Below, in pieces: positions 34,374 through 42,188 of a stretch of 64,000 bases of DNA. Under the pieces are notes generated by a model. The model was given only the letters and a program-made list of their open reading frames with translations. It made no database searches and was not told the DNA's origin. The translations under genes and the position numbers were made by a program. How positions within the stretch are numbered: position 1 is the stretch's first letter; each line of letters starts with the position of its first letter. This DNA is from Deltaproteobacteria bacterium (GTDB lineage Bacteria > Myxococcota_A > Polyangia > Polyangiales > Houyiibacteriaceae), in assembly GCA_017644045.1 (NCBI GenBank), contig JAEPMI010000016.1, forward strand, positions 62,001-126,000. The letters are read 5' to 3'.

Positions 34374-34501
34374 GGGTCCGCTCTTCAGAAGCCCACCGAG
34401 CACCGAGAAGGCGCTCCTCGCCCGAGCAAAGCCGGCCGCTCCCCTCTCTCCGGGCGCGGTTGTCCATGCAGCCGCTCGTCGATGGCCGAGCTGAGCGGAG
34501 G

Positions 34502-35302
34502 TCACGAGCTCGGGAAGCGTGGCAGATCGTTCGTCCACGCGAAGCTTCCGAGCTTCTGCATCTCCTTCGTCGCGCTCAGCAGCGGCGCAAGCGTGGCTCG
34601 AGCCAGCGCGCCGCCAATGCTGATCCGCTTCGCGCCAGCGACGGCGAGCTCGGCAACGGTCGCGTTCGAAAGGAAGGGCGCCAGGACGTTGACCGGCTTC
34701 CGGACCGCCGCGGTCACGGAGCGGACCTCGTCGAGCGTCCGCAGCGCTGGGGCGTAGAGGACATCAGCGCCGACCGCCTCGAAGGCCTGGAGACGGCGGA
34801 TGGCGTCGTCGAGATCAGCGTGGCCGTGGAGCAGCCCTTCCGCGCGCGCGGTGAGCGTGAACGGGAAGTCCAGCGAGCGCGCGGCCTCGACCGCGGCGTG
34901 GACGCGTTCGACGGCGAGCGAGTGCTCGTAGATGGGCGATGAGGGATCGCCGGAGTAGTCCTCGATGGAGCCACCGACCACGCCGGTCTCCGCTGCCCGA
35001 CGAATGGTGTCGGCGATCCCGTCGAGCGAGTCGGTGTAGCCATTCTCCAAGTCGGCACTCACCGGGATGTCGGTGGCCGCGCAGATCGCGCGGCAGTGCT
35101 CGAGCTTCTCCTCGAGCGAGACCGAGCCATCGGGCCGGCCGAGGGTGTGGGCGAAGCCCGAGCTGGTCGTCGCGAGAGCTTCGAAGCCCAGCGACTCGAG
35201 TAGTTTGGCGGTGCCCGCGTCCCAAGGGTTCGGGATGACGAAAGCCCCGTCGGCGTCGTGGAGGGCTCGGAACCGCTGCGCCTTCGCGAGTTGGGTCGTC
35301 AT
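34502..35302 (-). CDS. Isocitrate lyase/PEP mutase family enzyme
   Basis: 266-residue TIM-barrel protein of the PEP_mutase (PF13714) group. The N-terminal segment FVIPNPWDAGTAKLLESLGF and the central DLENGYTDSLDGIADTIRR are characteristic, as is GGSIEDYSGD, a metal/phosphonate site. These proteins act as C-C or P-C bond lyases or mutases, for example oxaloacetate decarboxylase or 2-methylisocitrate-type lyases. The sequence does not settle which. ATG 35302 is used. No operon partner is adjacent. Confidence 0.87.
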   Translation of the reverse strand: MTTQLAKAQRFRALHDADGAFVIPNPWDAGTAKLLESLGFEALATTSSGFAHTLGRPDGSVSLEEKLEHCRAICAATDIPVSADLENGYTDSLDGIADTIRRAAETGVVGGSIEDYSGDPSSPIYEHSLAVERVHAAVEAARSLDFPFTLTARAEGLLHGHADLDDAIRRLQAFEAVGADVLYAPALRTLDEVRSVTAAVRKPVNVLAPFLSNATVAELAVAGAKRISIGGALARATLAPLLSATKEMQKLGSFAWTNDLPRFPSS

Positions 35303-35510
35303 GAGTGCCTCCTAGCCGTGCTGGGGAACCGCGGCCAGCGACGGGCGCCTATCGAACTCGGTTTAGGTCAGGAGAGCCCGTGAACGCAGGCGGATCGTGG
35401 AGGGGGGAGTGTCCCCATGGTGTGAGGCGTAGCCACAGTCGCCCTCCCCCAATGACCCACTGGGAGCCGCCCCGGCCGAGGGCAACGCTGGTTCCGAAGA
35501 CCGAAGACGG

Positions 35511-35548
35511 AAAGGAAAACGCCCGAGCCTCGAAGAGAGACCCGGGCG
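35511..35548 (-). terminator. Intrinsic terminator after secF
   Basis: On the minus strand a stem with two mismatches (CGCCCG at 35548-35543 pairing with CGGGCG at 35525-35520, plus inner GC pairs) surrounds a 5-base loop. It is followed by TTTTCCTTT (35519-35511). It lies 20 bases after the secF stop and would end the yajC-secD-secF transcript. The remaining gap to 35302 holds no gene or motif I can name. Confidence 0.75.
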
Positions 35549-35568
35549 CCAACCGAAGAGCGAGAGCT

Positions 35569-36750
35569 TCAGGCCTTCGCCCGAGCCGCCCGCTTCGAGG
35601 CCCGCTTCTTCTGCGCTTCCTCGCTGAAGAACTTCCGGTCCATGTACTCCGTGACCGGCGCCGCGATGTAGATCGACGAGTAGGTACCGATCAGGATGCC
35701 GCAGAAGAGCGCGAAGCTGATGTCCCGGATGACCGGCGTGCCCCAGATGAAGAACGCGATGACCGAGAGCAGCGTGGTGCCCGAGGTCACGATCGTGCGC
35801 GAGAGCATCTGGCTCGTCGACCGGTTGATCAGCTCGCGGAGCGAGAGATCGCGGTAGCGACCCATGTTCTCGCGGATACGGTCGTAGACGACGATCGTAT
35901 CGTTGATCGAATAACCCAGGACCGTCAGCAAGGCCGCGACCGTGGTCAGGTTCACCTCCTTCTGCACCAACACGTAGATGCCGAGGGTGATGACCACGTC
36001 GTGGAACATCGCGAGGACGCCGCCCGGCGCGAAGCGCAGGTCGAAGCGGAACGCGACGTAGACCATGATGAACGCGATGGCGTAGAGCAGCGACTGGATG
36101 GCCGCGTCGCGGAGCTGCTCACCGGCCTTCGGACCGACCCACTCCGCGCGGAGCGGAGCGCCCGGCGCGAGGTCACCGAGCTCCTGCTGGAGACCAGCGA
36201 CGAGCTCGTCGGCGACGCCGCGGAGCTGGACCTCGAGGCGAACGTCGTTGCCGCCCGCGAGGGTGCTGACCTCGCCGCGGACGGCGGCGCCTTCGGCCTC
36301 GAGGGTGTCGATGATCGACTGATGGTCGACGTCGCGCGAGAGCCGGAGCGAGACCTTGTCACCGCCGGGCGAGATGCGGACCTCGTTGACGACGTCCTCA
36401 CCGAGCGCGCTGACGAGCGCGGCCTCGATCGCGGTGGCCTGCTCCTCCGGGATGGCCGAGACCTCCCGGACGCGGATCATGTACTCGTTGCCGCCCTCGG
36501 AGTCCTCGACGGCGACGACGTCGGCGCCGCGGTGCCCGAGGGTCTCGAGGGTCTCGCGAATGGTCGCGCTCGTGATGTCGCCACCGAACTGGAGCTGCAC
36601 CTCGGTGCCGCCCGCGAAGTCGATGCCGTAGTTGGGGCCCGGGAAGAAGAGCGACCCGAGCGAGAGAGCGACGAGCGCGAGGGAGATCAGCACCACCGGC
36701 GTGCGGTGGCGCATGAAGTCGATCGTGACGTTGGGGTTGACGAATTCCAT
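35569..36750 (-). CDS. secF: SecF, protein-export membrane protein
   Basis: Partner of SecD in the proton-driven late step of Sec translocation. 393 residues, six predicted membrane helices: one N-terminal (VVLISLALVALSLGSLFF), a large periplasmic domain (about 40-190), then five C-terminal helices. NYGIDFAGGTEVQL and YSINDTIVVYDRIRENM are the family signatures. The C-terminus is Lys/Arg-rich. ATG 36750 lies 14 bases after the secD stop. The last gene of the yajC-secD-secF operon, followed by a terminator. Confidence 0.95.
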   Translation of the reverse strand: MEFVNPNVTIDFMRHRTPVVLISLALVALSLGSLFFPGPNYGIDFAGGTEVQLQFGGDITSATIRETLETLGHRGADVVAVEDSEGGNEYMIRVREVSAIPEEQATAIEAALVSALGEDVVNEVRISPGGDKVSLRLSRDVDHQSIIDTLEAEGAAVRGEVSTLAGGNDVRLEVQLRGVADELVAGLQQELGDLAPGAPLRAEWVGPKAGEQLRDAAIQSLLYAIAFIMVYVAFRFDLRFAPGGVLAMFHDVVITLGIYVLVQKEVNLTTVAALLTVLGYSINDTIVVYDRIRENMGRYRDLSLRELINRSTSQMLSRTIVTSGTTLLSVIAFFIWGTPVIRDISFALFCGILIGTYSSIYIAAPVTEYMDRKFFSEEAQKKRASKRAARAKA

Positions 36751-36764
36751 GGTTCAGTACGCCC

Positions 36765-38672
36765 TCACCCGACCCGCAGTCGTTCGACCTTCAGGCCGCG
36801 CACGATCCAGTCGAAGAAGACCTTCGAGCAGAAGATGCCGGTGAAGAGCGAGGTGATGATTCCGATCATCAGCATGACCGCGAAGCCCTTGATGGGGCCG
36901 GTGCCATACTGGAAGAGCACGACGCCCGCGATGAACGTGGTGACCTGACTGTCGAAGACCGACCAGAAGGCTCGCTTGAAGCCTTGGTCGACCGCCGACC
37001 GTGTGGATTTGCCTTGGCGTAGCTCCTCACGAATGCGTTCCGTTATCAGCACGTTCGCATCCACGGCCATACCGATCGTGAGTGCGATGGCTGCGACGCC
37101 TGGGAGCGTCAACGTCGCCTCGAAGGCCGCCATGATGCTCAGGAGGAAGAGCAGGTTGAGCAGGACCATGAAGTCCGCGACCAGCCCGGCCACCTGGTAG
37201 TAGAGGAACATGAAGACGATGACGAGGCCGACGCCGACCACGGCGCCCATCGCACCCTTCTTCACGGAGTCGCGACCGAGGGTCGGACCGATGAGCTGCT
37301 CGTTGGCCGGACGAAGCGGCGCGGGCAGCGCACCTGCGCGGAGCACGACCACGAGCTGGTTCGCCTCCTCGAGGAGCTTGTTGTAGTCGAGCATCGAGCC
37401 GAGCGTGATCTGCGCTCGGCCACCGCCGATGCGGGTCTGGATGACCGGCGCCGACTCGGCGCGGTCGTCGAGAACGATGGCCATCCGGCGCTTGGTGTTT
37501 CGCCCGGTCATCTCCTCGAACTTGGTGGCGCCGGCGCTGTTGAAGGTGATCGAGACCACCGGCCGGTTGCCCTCGTTCGGGTCGTAGGTGACGGCGGCGT
37601 CGGCGACGTCCTCACCGGTCACGTCCGTGGAACGGAAGACGTAGTAGGTGCGCCAGGACTCCTCGTCCCGATCGCGCTCGTCGACCTCCGAGTCCTCGGA
37701 GCGGCTCAGCCGGCTCACGATGAGCTGGTGGTCGTCCGGCATCTCGAGGCTCTCGATGAAGGTCTGCAGCCGCTCGCGCGGGTCGATGCATTCCTCGTCG
37801 GCGGTCTCGCTGCACGGCTCGCCGGTGCTCACGAGGTAGCTGGTGGCGACCTGCGGGCGGGACTCGCCGGCGGGGGCCGACTCGGTGCGACGCTCGAGGC
37901 CGGCAGCCTCGATGGTCTCCGCGTCGAGGTCGGCGACGTAGCTGGCCTCGTCGTCCAGGACCTTGAACTCGAGGCGAGCGGTCCGGGCGATGATCTCGCG
38001 GATGGTGTCGAAGGCCTCTTCGGTGGCGCCGGGGACCTCGACGATGAGGTCGCCCTCGGTCTCGCGGCCGATGACGGTCGCCTCTCGGAGGCCCATCGTG
38101 TCGATGCGGTCGGAGACGGTGCGGACGGCCTGCTCGACGGCGGTCTTCCGGAGATCCTCGAGCCGATCCTCACGCATCGTCAGGTCGACGCGGAGCCCTT
38201 CGGCGCCGGAGCGGCGCAGGTCGGGGAAGTGGTCGCTGAGCCACTGGTTGTCGAAGAGGTCTCGGTCTTCCTGGTTCTCGAAGGTGACCCGGATGCCGCG
38301 GCCGCCGACCCGCTGGACCGTGATGCGCTCCTGCACGTCCGCGATCTGATCGCGGCTCGCCGAGTCCACGTCGTCGTCGTCGAGGACGCCGATGAGCACG
38401 CCGATCTGGCGGACCATCTGCTCGGAGTAGCGGTCGCGGCGGTCGCGAATGTACTCGTCGACCTCGACCTCGTAGCTCAGGCGGAGGCCGCCCTTGATGT
38501 CGAGACCGGGGTTGATGCGCCCGGGGAAGACGTCGCGGACCCACTGCGGCGCGGGCATGGCGAACTCTTCACCCTCGTCGGCCAGGCCATCGAGGCTGGG
38601 CCAGAGCGCGAGCCATGCGGCCGCAATCGCGAGAATGACGACCGTGAAACGGAGATACCAGGAACGATCCAT
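36765..38672 (-). CDS. secD: SecD, protein-export membrane protein
   Basis: 635-residue partner of SecF. The N-terminal membrane helix is followed by a large periplasmic region beginning INPGLDIKGGLRLSYEVEVD and containing the P1 domain. The C-terminal membrane part carries GMAVDANVLITERIREELRQ and FDSQVTTFIAGVVL, and the RND-type fold completes with GIITSLFTGIFCSKVFFDW. Start at 38672 (ATG). It follows yajC with a 90-base gap and precedes secF. No tgt or queA is present upstream as in some bacteria. Confidence 0.95.
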   Translation of the reverse strand: MDRSWYLRFTVVILAIAAAWLALWPSLDGLADEGEEFAMPAPQWVRDVFPGRINPGLDIKGGLRLSYEVEVDEYIRDRRDRYSEQMVRQIGVLIGVLDDDDVDSASRDQIADVQERITVQRVGGRGIRVTFENQEDRDLFDNQWLSDHFPDLRRSGAEGLRVDLTMREDRLEDLRKTAVEQAVRTVSDRIDTMGLREATVIGRETEGDLIVEVPGATEEAFDTIREIIARTARLEFKVLDDEASYVADLDAETIEAAGLERRTESAPAGESRPQVATSYLVSTGEPCSETADEECIDPRERLQTFIESLEMPDDHQLIVSRLSRSEDSEVDERDRDEESWRTYYVFRSTDVTGEDVADAAVTYDPNEGNRPVVSITFNSAGATKFEEMTGRNTKRRMAIVLDDRAESAPVIQTRIGGGRAQITLGSMLDYNKLLEEANQLVVVLRAGALPAPLRPANEQLIGPTLGRDSVKKGAMGAVVGVGLVIVFMFLYYQVAGLVADFMVLLNLLFLLSIMAAFEATLTLPGVAAIALTIGMAVDANVLITERIREELRQGKSTRSAVDQGFKRAFWSVFDSQVTTFIAGVVLFQYGTGPIKGFAVMLMIGIITSLFTGIFCSKVFFDWIVRGLKVERLRVG

Positions 38673-38762
38673 CGGTTGGGTGGCCTAGAGAGCGAGTGGA
38701 GCGGGTTGGGTGTCGAGGCCCCAACGCACGTGGTGGCTCAACATTCGTTGAAAGAGAGAGGC

Positions 38763-39164
38763 TCAGTCCTCGGAGTCGTCGTCCGCGGCCTTGGCGATGG
38801 GCCCGGCGATGTGAGAACGGAGCACGTTGATCTTGGTCTTGTCGGCGATCTTGAGGGTGACCTCGACGTCGTCGATCTCGATGATCTCGCCGCGGATGCC
38901 GCCGTTGGTCCGGACCACGGTGCCCTTGTCGAGCGCCTTGAGCATCGCGTCGTGTTCCTTCTGGCGCTTCTGCTGAGGGCGAATCAGCAGGAAGTACATC
39001 ACCAGGAACATGATGGCGATGATCCCGAACTGGGAGCTACCGCCCGCGCAGCCCATGGGGCCGGCCGCACCGCCGCCCGCGCCGCCACCGCCACCGCCGC
39101 CATCACCGCTCATGGCGGAGGCCGCGGGCTGCAGGAGCGACAGGAGCGTCACCAAATGGGTCAT
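38763..39164 (-). CDS. yajC: YajC, Sec translocon accessory protein with Gly-rich N-terminus
   Basis: 133 residues. The C-terminal half is canonical YajC: one membrane helix (about residues 46-61, IIAIMFLVMYFLLIRP) then QQKRQKEHDAMLKALDKG and the soluble VVRTNGGIRGEIIEID strand. Ahead of it is an extra hydrophobic segment (LVTLLSLLQPAASA) and a run of about ten glycines that most YajC proteins lack. ATG 39164 is used; GTG 39167 or GTG 39173, the latter with AGGTGA 4 bases upstream, are alternatives. First gene of the secDF operon and divergent to glnE. Confidence 0.9.
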   Translation of the reverse strand: MTHLVTLLSLLQPAASAMSGDGGGGGGGAGGGAAGPMGCAGGSSQFGIIAIMFLVMYFLLIRPQQKRQKEHDAMLKALDKGTVVRTNGGIRGEIIEIDDVEVTLKIADKTKINVLRSHIAGPIAKAADDDSED

Positions 39165-39338
39165 CACGAACACGAAATCACCTGAATTCTCGGGACAAAA
39201 GGACACCCCTGCCCCGAAGCCGCGGTGTACTACTCCAAGGGAACCCCCGGGTCAAACCCTGCGAGGAGCGAACGCAAGGGGTCTCGAAGCGGTCAAACCC
39301 CCTCGGAAGGGGCGTCGGGGGATGGCACCATCCGCCGC

Positions 39339-42188
39339 GTGAGCGAGACGGAGCACGATCGGGGGGTCGCCGCGCGAGAGGCGCTGGTCGAACGGTGGCC
39401 CGAGGCCCCCGAGAACGTGCGGGAGCTGGCGGAGGACCTGGGCCGGCACGCCCCGGCGATTCTGCCCCTGCTCCTCTTCGATCCGCCGCTCGGCGAGGCG
39501 GTCCTGGCCTCCCACCCGGAGCGCTCCACCCACGACGTGAACGTCCTCTTCGCCGGGGCGACCGGTCACCTCGGCGACGACGAAGCCCTGCTGGCCAGCC
39601 TCCGGCAGCTCCGCCACGCCGAGATGATTCGGATCGCGACTCGGGAGATCCGTGGCCACGCGGACGTGGACGACACCGCCCGCGAGCTGGCCCAGCTGGC
39701 CGAGGCGGCCACCGACGCCGCCCTCGCCGCTTGCCGCCGGAGCCTGGAGGCCCGCTACGGGGTCCCCCGGGACCCGGATGGTGAGCCCATCGGGATGGTC
39801 GTCCTCGGCATGGGCAAGCTCGGGGGCAGCGAGCTCAACCTCGGGAGCGACATCGACATCTGCTTCTTCCACCGGACCGACCAGGGGCAGGTGGGGGATG
39901 GCGACATCGGGGTTCACGAGTTCTTCAGCCGGCTGGCCCGCCGAACGACCCGGGCGTTGGCAGAGGTCACCGAGGACGGTTTCGTCTTCCGGGTGGATCT
40001 GAGGCTGCGGCCCGAGGGCACCCAGGGTCCGCTGACCCACTCGCTGGCCGCCGCCGAGCGCTACTACGAGGGGTTCGGCCGGACCTGGGAGCGCGGGGCG
40101 CTCCTCCGGGCCCGGCCGGTGGCGGGGGACCTGGCGCTGGGCGACCAGCTCATCGAGGAGCTGCAGCCCTTCATCTTCCCGAAGCGGGTCGACCCGAGCG
40201 TCGCCGCCGCGATGCACGGGATGGTGCTCCGCTCGCGGAGCGACCTGAAGATCGACCCGGAGCGGCACGTGAAGCTCGGCCGCGGCGGGATCCGCGAGGC
40301 CGAGTTCTTCGTCCAGGGGCTCCAGCTCGTCTGGGGCGGCGTTCACCCCGAGCTTCGCGTCCACGGGACCATCGAGGCGATCCGCCGGCTGGCCGCGCTC
40401 GGCTTCCTGGCCGACGGAGACGCAGCGGACCTCGAGCGGGCCTGGGCGCTGCTGCGGCGGGTCGAGCACCGCATCCACCTCCGGAAGGGCTACCAGACCT
40501 TCGACCTGCCGGAGGGCCCGGAAGCCGCAGAGCTGGCCCGGTCGCTGGGGTTCGCGGACGAGGCGACCTTCCGCCGAGCGCTGGAGGCCGAACGGCGGGT
40601 CGTGCACGAGCTCTTCACCTCCCTCGTCGAGGAGCCGGAGGACCCGACCGAGCTCGAGCCCATCGCCCAGGCGATTCGCGACGAGCAAGAGCTCGACCCG
40701 GCGTGGCTGGTGGAGCGCCTCGGAGTCGAAGATCCGGACGCCGCAGCGGCACACCTCGCCCGGATGGCTCGGCCCAAGGAGTCGCCCTTCGCGCCGATCG
40801 GCCACGCGGCCCACCCGGGGCTGGCGATCGAGCTGCTCGAGGACATCTCGAACGCCGCCGACCCCGACGCCGCCCTCGCTGGGCTGAGCGACTTCGTCCT
40901 CCGCGGCGGCGTGGCGTTCACCCGCTGGCTCGCCGACGAGCCCCGACTCCGCCGACGGCTGGTCGGTCTCTTCGGAGCCAGCCCCGGCCTCGGCAAGGAC
41001 CTGAACCTGCGGATGGAGGTCCTGGGTGAGCTCATCCAGGGGAGCGGCCCCGCGACCGACGCAGAGCTCGCGGAGGCCCACGGCCGGCTCCCGACCGGTG
41101 AGGCGGAGCGCTTCGTCGACGGGCTCAGGCGCCTGCAGCGCGAGCAGGTGCTGCGCATCGGCCTCGCCCACATCGGCGAGGACCTGAGCGCGCGCGAGGC
41201 GACCGAGCGACTGAGCGCGCTGGCGGAGCATCAGGTGGGCGCGGCGTTCCGCTTCGCGCTGGCCGAAGCGCGCGCTCGTTACGGCGCCATGGACGGAGCC
41301 CTCGCGGTGGTCGGGATGGGCAAGCTCGGCAGCCGTGAGCTCGGCTTCGCGAGCGACCTCGACCTCTTCTTCGTCTACGACCGCGACGGGGAGACGGAGA
41401 CCGGCCGCACCCATGCCGAGGTCTTCACGAAGGTCGCGCAGCGCACCATGCGGCTGCTCTCCCAGCTCTCGGCGGCGGGACCGGGCTACGAGATCGACGC
41501 GCGCCTGCGACCGAGCGGGACCCAGGGTCTGCTGGTCGTCTCCCAGAACGCGCTCGAGCGCTACCACGAGGAGCAGAGCGAAGGCTGGGAACGGCAGGCG
41601 CTGGTGCGCGCGCGAGCCATCGCCTCCTCCGATCCGGCGTACTGCGCCGTGGTCGATCCGCTCCTGGAGCGGCTCGCCTACGCCAAGGGAGGCCCGAAGC
41701 CGGAGCGACTGGCCGAGCTGCGCGGACGCATGCAGCTCGAGCTTGCCGGGGAGAAGGCCCATCGATACCATCCAAAGCTCGGCTTCGGCGGCCTCGTCGA
41801 CGTGGAGCTCGCGACCCAGTGGCTGCAGATGCATGAACGCGATCCCAGCGTGCGGCGGCGTCATACGCTGGACGCCATCGACGCGCTCGAGGCGCTCGAA
41901 GCGAGCACTCCGGACGCACTCGACGCCCTGCGCGAGGGCTACCTCTTCTTCCGGCGGGTCGAGCAGGCGCAGCAGCTCCTCGACCCCACGTCCGACGGTC
42001 TCACCCTCGGTGGCCCGCGCTGGCGCGCGGTGACCCGTCGTCTCGGGGTGCGCGCCCGCGATGGCGCGGACGCGAGCCAGGTGCTCGAGCGAGACTGGCG
42101 TCGCATCGCCACCACCACGCGCGCGGCCTTCGAGGCCATCGTCGCGCCCGTGGATGCGGGGCCGCCCTGGGCGGAGGTCGAGTCGTGA
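39339..42188 (+). CDS. glnE: GlnE, bifunctional glutamine synthetase adenylyltransferase/deadenylase
   Basis: Controls glutamine synthetase by adding or removing AMP in response to PII and glutamine. 949 residues with both halves. The N-terminal deadenylase has GMGKLGGSELNLGSDIDICF and the C-terminal adenylylase GMGKLGSRELGFASDLDLFF, each a nucleotidyltransferase fold with the GS-x10-DxD motif. RPEGTQGPLTHS and RPSGTQGLLVVS mark the adjoining loops. GTG 39339 is chosen; the frame is open to 39225, but that part is unlike GlnE. The stop overlaps the DUF4388 gene start by 4 bases. Confidence 0.94.
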   Translation: MSETEHDRGVAAREALVERWPEAPENVRELAEDLGRHAPAILPLLLFDPPLGEAVLASHPERSTHDVNVLFAGATGHLGDDEALLASLRQLRHAEMIRIATREIRGHADVDDTARELAQLAEAATDAALAACRRSLEARYGVPRDPDGEPIGMVVLGMGKLGGSELNLGSDIDICFFHRTDQGQVGDGDIGVHEFFSRLARRTTRALAEVTEDGFVFRVDLRLRPEGTQGPLTHSLAAAERYYEGFGRTWERGALLRARPVAGDLALGDQLIEELQPFIFPKRVDPSVAAAMHGMVLRSRSDLKIDPERHVKLGRGGIREAEFFVQGLQLVWGGVHPELRVHGTIEAIRRLAALGFLADGDAADLERAWALLRRVEHRIHLRKGYQTFDLPEGPEAAELARSLGFADEATFRRALEAERRVVHELFTSLVEEPEDPTELEPIAQAIRDEQELDPAWLVERLGVEDPDAAAAHLARMARPKESPFAPIGHAAHPGLAIELLEDISNAADPDAALAGLSDFVLRGGVAFTRWLADEPRLRRRLVGLFGASPGLGKDLNLRMEVLGELIQGSGPATDAELAEAHGRLPTGEAERFVDGLRRLQREQVLRIGLAHIGEDLSAREATERLSALAEHQVGAAFRFALAEARARYGAMDGALAVVGMGKLGSRELGFASDLDLFFVYDRDGETETGRTHAEVFTKVAQRTMRLLSQLSAAGPGYEIDARLRPSGTQGLLVVSQNALERYHEEQSEGWERQALVRARAIASSDPAYCAVVDPLLERLAYAKGGPKPERLAELRGRMQLELAGEKAHRYHPKLGFGGLVDVELATQWLQMHERDPSVRRRHTLDAIDALEALEASTPDALDALREGYLFFRRVEQAQQLLDPTSDGLTLGGPRWRAVTRRLGVRARDGADASQVLERDWRRIATTTRAAFEAIVAPVDAGPPWAEVES